Below, in pieces: positions 34,401 to 47,600 of a stretch of DNA of 64,000 nt. How positions within the stretch are numbered: position 1 is the first letter of the stretch; every line of letters begins with the position of its first letter. A model generated the notes under the pieces. That model was given only the letters and a program-made list of their open reading frames with translations. It searched no databases and was not told the DNA's origin. The stretch is taken from positions 1 to 64,000 of the forward strand of contig QNGE01000110.1 of NCBI GenBank assembly GCA_008508345.1. The letters run 5' to 3'. A program made the translations under genes and the position numbers. Source of the DNA: Paragonimus westermani (Eukaryota; Platyhelminthes; Trematoda; Plagiorchiida; Troglotrematidae).

Positions 34401-37400
34401 GAACATTTCAAGCGCTCTGAGTACTGTCAAGCACATAACATCTATGTAGACTGTAGACTTTAGGTAACAGTCCAGCAAATACTTATTGCATACTGCCGAA
34501 TTTTTAAAAATTCACCAAATTTACAAAGTGGCCAAAGGCAAAGTGATTGTTTTGGGGCTAACCCTCTTCTACCAACGGATTTGAATCAGCAGACTGTGAA
34601 ATGTTAGGTCAGAATTGTTAGTCGCGACTGTTTACAATATTCGTTTTTCAGTGAAATAAGGGGTAGGCTTTTCACCTCATAATGGACAATTGAAAAAATG
34701 AATCTGGTGACCATAACAATGAAGCTACATATCTCATTTTCCAAAATTGAAAGCAAATTGACCCCCAATCATTAAACCTAGTCCGAAATTGAAATTCCAG
34801 TCAAATATGTCAATTTGTTGAATTATATTTGTCCACATTAGCGATTTCGATCACACAGAGCGTTGGACAACTTTGACATTGGCAGTCATCTTCTGTCGGT
34901 TGACCCGAAATTAGCATAGAATGGTCACGGCTCCTGCCTACAAGTCGCCGAAATTTTGTATGCACAGTTTCGACTATCTGTCTATAAAAGATAAGTTGAG
35001 CAATTTGACAGTGTTGTTACCATTGCCGAATTCTTGTCGCAAGTCGATTGTTGGACGTTTTGTGATTGTCGACCATTTATGTCGATAACCGTCCACCGGA
35101 CGCGACATGATTCTAATCAGCTTTGCACGCTGACCAAACACCAATGACTGGCATAAATGCGTGGGGTGGGCAGGTGAATTAGACTTTTGCCACAGACAAC
35201 CTAATGGAAGTGTAGGTTTACAAACTACGAAATTGAATTTTTCAGTGGTGACATACATATTCTTTCAGTTGAACTTGATGGATTTTCTGTCCGTTCAGGA
35301 GTTGCTATCTGTGCAACTTGAAGAAATAAGTTCTCTTTCCTGAATAACTCCACCATTTGCTTAAGATTCGAGGTATTATCAAGGAAACGACCACCGCAGT
35401 GTAGTCCAATCAAAATGATCACATGTTTAGGGCGACTTCATATCCGATGATTTACACGGCTGTGTGAGTGTTCAGGCCAGCTTGAGACTAGAACTCCGCT
35501 GTTTAGAAAACAGTTTCGCTCAAACTGTAGGGTAATAGAGAAATGAGGTTTAATCTGACGAGATGTTGGAGGCTATAAAGGACTTACTTGAAAAACGGCT
35601 CCATTATGCGTTGGGTCTCCCTCGAAAATATACAATTTTTATGCACATGTTTTTCATTGTTTGGTTGCCTATTTTATGGCTGTCTGACTTCGTGAAAGAA
35701 TTCACCAAAATGACATTAATGGTAAAATTAAAAAGGCGCTTGAACATAATCGATTAAACTAACAATGAGGAACACATGTGAACAATACAGGCAGGCTGAA
35801 AGGCTACTGAATTGTAATTACTTTGTTATTTTCAACCTAACAAGGGGTTACTTTTTGAGGTGTGATGCTTGCGATTTGCTAGAAGATTACCGGTTGGAGG
35901 AACCAAAAACAATTGCCTTCCAGGTTCTGTATACGTTAGTTAGGACGAAGAATAAAACAAGAAACTGGACAGGTTCAGTTGAAGTGTTTAAGAATACTGT
36001 TGTTAGAAAAATTGCAAATAGTATCAAGAAGGAAGGACAGCCCATTAGTAGGCATGAGCAAGCAGTCCGCTGAGAGTAACTGGTACAAGCCGGACGCATC
36101 ATAATCTGACTATACGTGTGCAGTGGCCAAGTTTTCCGAAGATCTAAATTTGTATTCTCAATGTATATACCAGGTCTTTACATGAGAGTAGGGACAAGGA
36201 CGCTTGCAGGAAAAAGTCTGGTAAGTTCACCATACTCGGCATAGCCTAAAATCAAGTTATCATTGCTTGAAAGTCCGTCCGATAGCATCACTGAACAATG
36301 CCAAAGTTTTATTTCGAACGTGTTTACTTCGGCTGGGCACAATTTTTATCAGTTAGTTAAGTCTGACCATATGCGACAGAGTTGCCATATACGATAAAAA
36401 AATATGTGAATGGTTGTTCCATTGTTATTGACGTTTTATTTATCGCAATATTGTACGCTAATCGTTCATGTTAGACAACTTGAAATACCTGAGACGTGGC
36501 GCTGAAAACCGGCTTGTTTTTCGTAGATTTAGTTCTTGACCAGCTGCTTGACTTACTGTTCACAACTTTTTATTTGCGAAATCAGACTAGATATTTAGTG
36601 AGTCCGGCTTTCTTTTGAACAGTGCTCGGATGTTCCAGGCTTATTACAGTTTAATCTCAATTTAACCAGTTGAAAAACACTTAACTATTTTAAGAACACT
36701 TCACATTTCACAGTCAGGAATGCCGGTTAATACTAAAAGACCTTTTCTCTGAGAGGCTTGGATCGATGGAATTTGCCAGTAATTTCTATCACTCATACCA
36801 TTGAAGTTGCGATCGCCTCAAAACCGGTACTCCACGGCCGGCCTCGTCCACGCTTGGGCTCATCACACAGATAAGGTCTGAATTGAGGACCGAACCCGTT
36901 GCATTTTTGTTACTCGTTGTCGCCTCTACCCTTCTGGTCAACAGTTCTATATGAACATCAAGAAGCATTACTAGCACCATTTTGAGTACGTCCGACCGTA
37001 TCCGATGAAAACTAACGATCCGAGATTGACTACGTCCATTCCCACTGACGGGGTGAGAACAGGCCGTAGCAGAGTTAGTCACCTGGTTGCCCAATGCAAC
37101 AAGGAGACAACAAGAACAAAATTTGAAGTGCTTCACAGATTCAATGTTTTGTTGATAAGCAAAGTGTGATGAATGAAACAATGGTCAGCAAGCGAAGGCA
37201 TACATGACAGCTGAACCTAAACCAAAGTGAGAGTAGAGTCTGATTATTCCGTCGTAGTTTGGTTAGGCGAAAAATTGAACGGCAAAACTGAAACCAATTG
37301 CGTACGATGTTCATCCTCTACCCACCTCAACGACAAATAAGCAGTCTTAAACACCAACAGTGTTTGCTAGCTGCCTTTGTGCAGCTTTTCTTAACTCGTG

Positions 37401-40400
37401 CATTAATTTTCCCAATGTATGAATGCTGTATTTTGTTCAATTAACTGTTGATAACGATCTTCATAATCAAAAGATTAGTGGGCGCAGACGAAATCCAAAT
37501 CAAACTGTTAAGAATTTCCGCAATGTGAACGTGATTCCGACAAACGTGTTTGAGTACATAATGTTTCAATTCATTTTCACCGTAATACAAGACTCGCTCG
37601 TAACAAATTACTTAATACGCAATTGGCAGTTTACACCCATTTTCCGGTGCTATCCCAAGTATTATTGTGACTGACATTTTTCGTGCATCCTGAATAAGGA
37701 CACCAACTGGAAGATTTAGACTGAGTGACAGTTAGGTGAAAATCTCATCACAGCTGATGGTTTCCGTCCTCATTTCTGTTTACTTGGGGGTGCATGTTTG
37801 TTTTACGAAATGGACAGTTGCAAAAACTCAAACGGACGCAAGATGTATAAATATAGCAGACAATTTCAACAGTAAAACTGTGAAGTAATTCCACCGAAAA
37901 TACGGGTTGCTTGATGTTACTCGCCAATCTCATTTTTTGTACCTACACGTGAGAATAGATGAGATGTCGTGGGCTACACCGATTCGCTGGAAGGTAACTA
38001 TTATTCATCTATCCATGGAATTTTGACAAATTTGGCAAAATGCAGGATACTGTTACTTCTCGAAAAATTGAGAAGTGAACAAAAGTCTACGAACTACTGA
38101 ATCAACTCAGTTTTCACTTTTTAAATAATCATTTGCGGTTGGGAGAATAACCATGGAAACAAAAAGAAACATACAAGGAAAATAGTAGAACATGAAGAAG
38201 TTGCAATAGAACTTTGATAGGGTGAAACATGAATGCAACGACTGGTGTGCGTAAGCCCCAGGTGGCGATCCAAACTAAAAAAGAATGCATATAGACACTC
38301 ACGCTTTGATAGCAATATTAGTATATTAAGAAAGTACTCTGGGAATCCGCGGCGTTGTTTGATTGTCACGTAAAATCATGGTGCTATTTACTCCTATTGT
38401 GTTGAAGAAGGTCAGTTTCAGCAAAAGTATGAAGGTAAATTTAGAGTCAGAATGCTCATCCCCTCACTGAACTGAAACAAGTCGCAGTCACTGGTTCTAC
38501 TGCGGATTTCTCAATAACTGCTTGGTCGGAATAGCCTTGAGCAATAACGTAATCGCCATTATTCCATTCTGGATGAGGATTTACACCAAGCGGGTCATCA
38601 CAACCCACTTCAATATTTGATTACGACAGTATACTTCGTATCTATAGTTGCGTTAACCGTGGATGAAATAATGTACAGTGGTGAAGTTTGCAGTTTGTAA
38701 ATGAAGAATCGCCGCATGTTTAGTTCCATTTGATGAAGCATAAATTTATCCTTCGGTATTAGTTGCTCAGAATAGGTTTAAAGCCACTGAATTGCACCGC
38801 TTCAACAGTGTAATCATTGTGGGCAGAACCCAGTCCCAAAGATGTGTTGATCATATTACACTACTCAAAGGATACTTCAAGGATGGGGGTGATAACCCGA
38901 TTATCTGAGAAAAATTAGTGGGAGTAACGCATGAATGTACCTGGTTAGTTTTTGCATTCATCCACGTCTGTTCATCTAACGAGAAAAGAAAGGAGGTCGT
39001 TGCCACAAATTCATTGCCCAGATCATTAAACTCCGAGGGACAATTCATAGTGAAGCACACGGATATTAATTAAGCACTCTGTTTTCAATATGGCTGACTA
39101 GTAATTGGCCCAATTCATCGTCTGACAAGTAAACTGTTGCAATGGCACCGGGATCAAAAGCAGTCCTGTGGTAACGACGTCTAGTGAATTTATTGAATTG
39201 GTCAGTAAAACGTTTTTGACAAAAAGTGATAACATTCACAGCACCGTGTATTGCATCGGCCATACGATAAAAGCACTGATAACAGAAGTTGGTATGTTCA
39301 GATCTAATATTCAAGTGGGGTTCCATATGCGATACCCTTCTAAAAATGTGATAAACTGCAGGCAGAACGCCCGCAGCGGGATGCGTGACAGGTCAGCCAT
39401 TCGGCTAACGGAAGACTTGTTCATCAAAGCAGTGATCTGGGAGTATTCCACTGACTGAGTTGCCAAATTAGCTGCGATACGTTCGGTGTACTTCTCCTAT
39501 CGTGCTGATACACAAGTGCTGTCTGAACTTCCTTCACTTACGTTACTGATTAGACTGGCTTGAGTATACCGGGCGTTTTGCGGTCGGTGTCGTTGTTTAC
39601 GCCTTCTTCGTTAACGAATATATCATCGGTGCGGAATATGGAGGTACTTTTGCACAGTGAGCGATAACCATTCCGAAGCGATACAGTATAGCCTACTTCT
39701 CAAAGTGCAAGCTGAATAAGTGCACAAACAAAATGAATGGATAGCCTCCAAATTCGTTCTTGTTTAGGCGTGACATAAGATAACTTCGGTATTTCTCAGC
39801 TCTTTAGACTATCTAACGTTACTAGGAATGTAAATAAGGATATACGTTGACATACGTGTCGTGTTCCATAAGGGGGGACACCTAAATTATACTATCCATC
39901 ATGTCAGCTTTTCAAAGTAACCTGTTTATAGTGAAGTATGCTTCGTTTCTGATTCACATTGTTCAAACCGAACAAGCGATGTTGTGACCGGAAACAAACC
40001 CACTTAATAGAGGATTCCTGGCCACTAATCCCCGTCAAATACGGATGGTCATCTTAGCTGTCTTAGCTGTTTAGTTGTTGACATACTTTCTACTCAGTTG
40101 CTGCGGGATGAACGTATCTACCTTTCGTGCCTGTGTCGTCCCATTTTTTCAGAGAACTGCTGGTTCACTGAAATTGTTGGGTTTTGAGCGTCATTAAAAA
40201 AATACATCTATAGCACTCACCCAACTAATTGACACGTGACAGGAAAATTAGTGTGGGTAGTTCAGAAGAAAGATTTAAGCATCTGTTATTAGCTCACAAA
40301 GAGAACGACAGTTTTGAAGTGAGACGGGAATTTAGTGCTTTGAGAGAAATCTGCACTAAAATAATGTATGTATGAAGACAGCACCTCTGAGTTAAAACGT

Positions 40401-40850
40401 CAGGTTTCCGTCCACAATATCGAGTGTAACCTTACGGAAGTTGTCACGTAACCGTCTCCCTGTCCAGTGGACCAGTATATCAATAACTCCTCGACTGAAT
40501 TTTTTGAAACACTCACTTTGTCTAGGTCACGAAATCTAACGAAACATTCGTATATGGCTCGAATCATCTTCCTTATTGAAGACCCAAAATGAATATCGAC
40601 GTGGCGTTGCTTCGATCAACCGTCGTTTCCAACCACCTTTAATTTCATTTTATTTCTTTACTTTAACGAGGTATATATGCAAGTTGACAAACCAAAGCAG
40701 GCAAACAAACTTGTTCGTTTGATAATCCATGGGTTTTCAGGTTTCTGTCCCGGTTTTCATGATCATCATCATCATAGACAGCAATACATCAGTGGTTCAC
40801 ACTAGTGCTTAACTGCCACAAAACCATGAATAAAAAGCAAACCCTATATA
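28494..40850. other. Intergenic stretch, no supported gene
   Basis: Frames of up to 130 codons (36789-37181, minus), 110 (33292-33624, plus), 108 (32702-33028, minus) and 105 (32363-32680, plus) have no recognisable domain. The segments at 33800-34100 and 36790-37100 are richer in G and C than their surroundings and may be old transposon sequence. At 33121-33129 and 33142-33150 there is a perfect 9-bp inverted repeat (AGATATTCT). A pyrimidine-rich tract ending in CCCCACAG at about 33700-33708 looks like a 3' splice site, but no coding frame supports it. Confidence 0.45.
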
Positions 40851-40886
40851 GAAAGAGAGAAGGAAAAAGAAGGGGACGGGAAAGGA
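40851..40886 (+). repeat. Polypurine tract
   Basis: Thirty-six bases of A and G with a single C at 40877. Such tracts can mark the polypurine primer site next to a 3' long terminal repeat, but I see no terminal repeats around it. It may simply be a low-complexity tract. Confidence 0.45.
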
Positions 40887-41486
40887 CCTAACTACTGAAA
40901 ATGACTACGTCCATATTCAAACATTCGGCATCAAGGTGCCTACACCTTGCAAACAACGCAACCGAGCTGCAAGTGAGAGTAAGGCATCATCAGCGAGACA
41001 GTCCCGGTTCTACAACGTCTGATTATTCTGAAGGAAAGGTGTTACTGTTGACGCCAACGACAAAGTACCACGAACCGAATTCGGCTTGACAGATGGTACA
41101 GACTTCCCCAATGGATCCCAGACAATCATGTTGCTAAAAGGATAATATGAACCAACTATGTGACGTGTATTCCAGAAAGATCATGAAATCAGTTTCATTA
41201 GAAATCTTGGCTACCAATTATGTGGAATATGGTTTAGCAACTGCGCTAACTACATGTTATTTGAAACAGTAGGAATTACATCCACCTCCTTGTGCGTGAT
41301 TGTGCATGTCTAAAATAGGTAGCTAAATGTATTAGATTGAAATAGGCTGTAACTGTCAGTCTCATCTAATAATAATCTGAAGATGACTCCTGCACAGAAT
41401 CTTCTTCATTAGAAGGCCGTCCATTGCTTTCGAGCTTTCTAAAACTCTTAAATGTGTATTACTAATAAGTAGTGCGGCAGATTTAT

Positions 41487-41600
41487 GAATTTAGATGAAA
41501 CCCAACTATGAAAAGTCAGGGCTTCGGCTAGATTGGAACTAGCGCTGGTTCGAACCCAGCCGAAGCCCTGACTTTTCACAGTTGGGTCTCATCTAAAATC
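41487..41600. repeat. 114-nt near-perfect hairpin with pol III B-box in the loop
   Basis: Left arm 41487-41529 and right arm 41558-41600 are complementary at 40 of 43 positions with no gap; the mismatches involve 41489, 41499 and 41508. The 28-base loop includes GGTTCGAACCC (41547-41557), which fits the B-box/T-arm consensus, and CGGCTAGATTGG at 41525-41536 is a weak A-box. A related 18-19 base sequence (CTAAAA-TCTTAAATG with small differences) lies at 41439-41457 and again at 41593-41610, overlapping the right end. It may be a fold-back or tRNA-derived element, or a locus producing hairpin RNA. Transcription is not shown. Confidence 0.75.
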
Positions 41601-44600
41601 TTAAATGCGTGCCGGTTTATTGTCACTATCTGCTTTAAACATTCACAAACCTATGTCACACATTTGGGATGATTTACATATAAAGGTTGCATTTGATAAA
41701 TTTCTCGTGTTCATAATGGATGTCGCTTACCTCCATTTAGGCCCTGCTTGCCCAAATCAACAGATTTTGTTTGTCCGCATTGTTTCATGTCCTTTACATA
41801 CAGCCAACAGAAACCAAACGTGAGTCGTTGGGGTTAGCTTGACGGATTTTGTCTTCTGCTCAAGAACGAATATTTCAAAAGGACTTGGTTGCACCTATGG
41901 TAAGTTAGTCACCTATCTTGTTTTGATAGTTTTGTTCTCCATAAATGCGCTAACGGTTGGAAAATAATAATGACTGGTTGTAACTGGTCTGTGAAGAAGA
42001 ATGTACAAGCCAGAGCCAGAAGTTGGTTTACTGACCTCCTATAAAGTTAAGCGTATATTAAACTAAGAGAGTATTCGAAACAACGAGGTTGTGGCCTTCA
42101 CTCCCATGTTTATGGACGAAAGCCGCCAACTCGGAAAACTTTTAGAAGGAGTAGTTTGAGGATAAGGTATATCTGAAGGGACATTTTCGCTTTGCTGTTC
42201 AGCTAATGTAGCTGCATTTAACCTGGCGGTTCATTGTCGAACTGATTTAACAGTCATTAATTTTGACTGCTTTGCTTGAGTCTTCATGCTGTTTGGCTAA
42301 CTGTTTCAGGTAGTCATATACTATAAGGCGCTATAGTACCTCACAAAATGGTAAATCCCTTAAAAACATGAGGCGTTTGATTCTCCCTAATATACTGACG
42401 AAAAATAAGCGGTGAAGAAGTTAACATGGGTCAATATTCAGTCTTAATTTAAATTATGTGCCAAGTGAAATTTCAAAGGTGCTCGCATCACACTATATAA
42501 AATGATTTTCACAATTCATGTGCGTTTGTGAAAATAAATATTTATAGTGTAAATGGATTCATCGCCCTGTTCGTGTTGGTGAACGGAAGTATTCGAGTAT
42601 GCGTTAAAGAGTTTTCTCAGCATGCTCACACACATGTCTAAAATTTGGAATGGCTAATGCAATCCAAGTCACTCAGCACATTTCGTGGAGACCTGACTAG
42701 CAATTATACCTAAAGAAGTGCACACTGCTTCGCACAACAAGCTTGCTTGTAATGTATGTCTATTCATCCTAATTCACTAACAGTCAACAACCTGATTTAT
42801 GTCCTTGAGGCTTAACAAGAACCAACGAGTGAAATAATCTGTTGTTGCTGATCAAACGAAAATATTCCGTATGATTGTTAACTTGCCCCCACCTGATTTA
42901 TTGAATTCTTGCGAGTAATGGAGAAATTTTCAAAATGGTAATTTGTCATTTATCATCAGTTTTCACTCTCTACATACCACAGAGTGATCAGTTCTTGGCT
43001 TGTGCGCGAGTCGTTACGTGGTGAACTATAAAGTCATCCAACTGTGAGCAAAGGTACATCGCTACGTACAATGTGCTGTAATATGCAGAGCTAATGTCGT
43101 CATGCTCTAGTTTGAAACTTTGCGTTATAAAACGTTTATTTTCCACTCCCCTTCCATTATGTCTTTATGGCTGTGTACCACTAATTCACGTGGATAAGCA
43201 AACAAGACAATGGTGTGGAGAAACCGGAGTTTCTTCTATCAGTGTGCTAGAAAACTTCATCCACGTGGTAAGCGTCAAAGCAGTGTCGTTTTACCGGCTT
43301 GTTAGCCAAGCAACAAAAATCGCCGACGTCAACCAACAGATCATACTAACCTCAGTTTGGTTAACTGCTCTTTTAATTTTCATGTACACTGGGCTTGGAA
43401 AGAAACCGAAATATATTTCTCAACTGTGAGCTGAATATTGTTTCACAAGAAGTAACTGTACAATGTAAGCAGGAAAATGCTGCCCTACATTAGGCACAAA
43501 TAAGTCAACTCAGTGAAGTTAACTGGTTTGACGACAAAAACGTTCAATGTAAAAATAAAACAGGAAAAAGTGTAGCCTGAGCAAGAGGTGATGTGAATTG
43601 TTCGCTTCGTAAATGGGGTAAATTCATCCGTAAGACTCGTTGCAAGTGCTTTGCGTTAACAAAGCATATGCCTCTTTAGAGTCTCGTCATACTAGACAGC
43701 TATATGATTGCGCATTCAAACTCAGTGTACTGCTGATTGTATGTTTGGTGTAATCTTTTTATAGAGAAGTGCCGTGTGACAGTCCTGTTCATGCAGCAAA
43801 CAACTTAGTCAACCCCATAACCACTAACTGTAGCTAAATATACAAAACACTCCACAGTATAAACAACCTTAACAGCTGTGGCAACGGATGTCAACGGTCT
43901 GTATCACACACATTAACAAGCACGCCAAACGGGAGTCGTACTTACGTTTATCACTCGGTTACCGTAGTTGCAAGCAAAACTTGTGTCAGGTTGCCGAAAC
44001 TAGGCTGCGAGAATTGTGTAGGATAAACCCTGAGAGACTGACCTAAACGACATGCGTGAACACAGGGTCTTCCTGTCAAGTTTGGGCTGACGTGACCGAC
44101 TGGAAATAATCGATGCCCACAAATGACCCTTAATAAATAAGCCGAGCATGCCGAGATATTTTATTTCACCATCGGTAGCTACGTACATATAATACAATGA
44201 TTATTCCAAATCGACAAAGAAATTACACACGATGATGAGATTGCTTGTTCAATTAGACATATTTTCATTGATCGATACAGAAGAACTATATGGTTAAGGA
44301 ATGAGCAATGCAAACTGTCGTAAGACGTGAGATTATGTACCAAAAATGACAAAATGGATCTTCACTAGAACAAAAGTTTACCATGGATGTCATTGGTAAA
44401 TTGGTTGACGGCAACCTGGTGTTTCGAAATGCCTTGTTGTCTTCTGTTGCCGGTTGGTTTCTGTTTACACAGCTTTTGTTATGAAGCCACTTCATGCTAC
44501 ACTTAATTGCTTGGCGCGCATTCCCTTAACAAGCTCTACAGAGGAGAACTTTTGAGAAAAGTATTTGCTGAATGGATCTGCGTAGTTCACAATTGTCAAG

Positions 44601-47600
44601 TGTTAGTTGTATTGCCAGAAATTAAGAGGGCTTTACTGCACAGGGTCAAAGTAGATATTTAAATTTCTCTAGCCTTCCTGATGTTTGTCCTATTCCTCAG
44701 GTTAGTTCCATAGAACCTTATGCGGTATAATTACGTCCTCTTGGAAGTATGACGTTTAATTCTTGTTCAAGTTATGAGGGGATTGCTGAAGGTTAGTTGT
44801 TAAATCTGGTGTACGAGCCTAGTGTTTTCGCTGCCCAAGGTAAACATTTTCTTTTATTTTCATAAATAAGGTCAGAAAACGAATCAAATTGCTTTGCTTT
44901 TCCAACAGGAACAAGATTTTCCGAGCCAAAATTTCGACTGTTGGACGCAATTTTAATCGGGTTGGTGGGATAATAAACTTTATATATTGTTCTGACTATA
45001 CGCTTCAGTACACACTTTGTGAATTTTAGTTCAAAAGTACAGTAATATGTTTGAACTATGTAACGATATACTAAGTGACCCCAGAAATATTATGGCGTTT
45101 TGGCACGATTATTTATGTTCCAAACGTGTCTTTACGTTACAAATATGTGTTCAGGATGTGTTTAGGGACACTGATTCACTGCTGGGTCACTAAGTTTAAC
45201 CTGTTATTTTCCTACACTTCCCACGTTTGTCTGCCAAAGTAGCAGAAATTGCACTCTCCTGTAAATATCCGCTAAATATCTACATATATATGTCACATGT
45301 CTAAATGATTAACCTAAACGAGGTAGAATCATCCGCTAACTTGACTAATCCTACTTCAGTTACCGGTGATTCTGTTTATCTACTGATGATAGTCCATTGG
45401 TTGCCACCAGTTTTTGCTAACTTCGTAACAGATTTTTCAAATTATCAATTTCTTCGTTACACGGCGAAATTCTGTTTTGAGGTCTGCGCAGCAGAATGCA
45501 GCCAACTCAGTTATAGTGACGAGTGAAAGAATTTCAGATTTTTGCACGGACTAACCAGTCAATTAGATTCCCCTTTGGCATTGTTTTCCAAAGTGAAACT
45601 TGATACCTGTAGATGTTAAAATTTGGTTTGTTTTTCGTCAAACTGGGACGCAAAATATCACAATCCGTCTCAACACAAATGGTCACTACTGGGTTTACAA
45701 CGTTGAACTTATCGTTGTTATTTGCAATTCAGGCAAATTGTATCAGCCAGTTGTTTTTGCACGCATGAGGCCCGCTTGTGCCGAACACGTCAAAACATGC
45801 TTATTCAATTTTCTTCTCTCGTTGCAGTCGTCGACACCGCTCAGTTTGTGAATAAGATCTTTGATTTAAAAATTCTTAGTTACATACAGTCAATGGTGAA
45901 TATGTGTCAGACAGTGTGACGCAGTGTTTAATTTTTACCTCAGTTCTAATGTTTTTACGATGTACGTGTTATGAATACTGTGGCATTTCACGTCCGCTTC
46001 CGAAATGAGTGCGCAACCGTCGGAATCTAGTAACATGCACTTTTCCAGTATTAACAGGTAATTATAACAAATGAGAACGTCTTTGCCTCGTTGTATTAAC
46101 GGAACTGGGAATTCCGAGTAAGACGTTTGCAACGTTAGGGCACTTTGATGTAGCTGATGTAACAACTGTCACAAACTTATCAAGTTCAACATCTCCGAAG
46201 AGACATGTTTTCAATCATTCGGACCAAGAAGAGTATATGCTGAGAAAATATCATGCAGTTGACTTTAAGGAAGAGTGACAACAACGTTTCTTTTAACGCG
46301 TGTGGAATTGATGAATTTTTGGCTGGATAAGTATTTCGTTGTCTGTTTAAGTTTAACTCTAAACTTACTGAACCCACCTTGTTATTTCCGCTCAACATCT
46401 GGTGCACACTAAGAGCGGTTCAACGCTGGTCTAGGTAACCAATTTTTACTTTAGTTAATACAGAAACCTAACCACATTTATTCAGATACTTCAATCTTTT
46501 CAGCACGTGTCGTATACGTTCTCTTCATCTGCAGGTGGCAAATCAACCACAGTCAGAAAAATGGGAACTATATGGCTCTAACTCGGTGCTACGTCAAACG
46601 GACCTATATAACCTTATTACTCTCAGTCGAATGAATACCTTACTGAATTCCATGCTCAGATGTGATTGTGCCGTTATCTCTCAAAGCCTGGAGACCAGTC
46701 TTTCTAATGTGTATATCTCTCATGTGCGCAGGACAGATTTCAGGCTGGTGAACCATGCCTTAGTGGAAGTAACAACCAGATGGTTTCTACGAGATGCATC
46801 ATTGGGAGCTCATCATCTGGTTTGGACCACCTCAGAAGCAATGGTTGGTTTCATCAATTAAAGATAAAATATGTACTGATTTTCTCAAGTGAATCCATAT
46901 TCGTGTAAAAACATCATCGGTTTCTTCTGAAAAACCGAATGCTACATTAGCAGTTACCTGGCGATAAATCTCAACAATTTTTTCTATAGATGGTCCCAGT
47001 GGACTCTTTGTTTGAAAAGTATTTAACGTATTTCGTTGTTAAACACATAAGTGCAGTGAATGACACGGGGGTCAGCATAAGTTCTCCACGAAACCATGGA
47101 CCTGAATATAAAACTCATTAAGTAAACCGACTCACATTGTTTATATACTCTCTTACAAGATACGTTTTAGGTTTTGAAGACAGTATGGATAGAAATTCGG
47201 CTAAAACACAAAATATGTGAATACTCCTGATTTTACTTTTTCTCTTAAGCGAATGTACGTCAGACACGCAGTGTGCCAGACATCTGGTAAACATTTAACA
47301 TACGGTGGATCTGAGATACCTAACTGAACCTGAGTCAGGCAAACCAATTATCACAGTGACTTGTTTATTTACTCATTTTGAACGTACTTTACACGCAATC
47401 ATGCAGTCTGACTGCATCTTTTCAGCATGTTTACAAAATGTCATGGTAATTATAACTGACAGCAATCTATGACTGACACACCTGGGGGAGGTCACTGGAG
47501 GTGGTTGAAACGCAAACTACTACAACTTGCACGTGAAGTTGTGTTGGTCTCAATCTATTTATCTGTGACCGGCATACTTTAAGCTAACCCATATCACCGT

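Noticed and set aside
35563..36073. Two adjacent plus-strand frames (65 and 103 codons including stops) with basic and hydrophobic runs
   Set aside because: They are in different frames, separated by stops, and show no family similarity I can name.
36789..37181. 130-codon minus-strand open frame in a slightly GC-richer stretch
   Set aside because: No motif, no splice or neighbour context; could be old repeat sequence but nothing identifies it.
40761..40775. ATC trinucleotide run as a repeat array
   Set aside because: Only about five units; too short to be of note.
46535..46861. 108-codon frame preceded by a splice-acceptor-like TCTTCATCTGCAG
   Set aside because: A single acceptor-like tract is common by chance; no donor, partner exon or protein motif was found.
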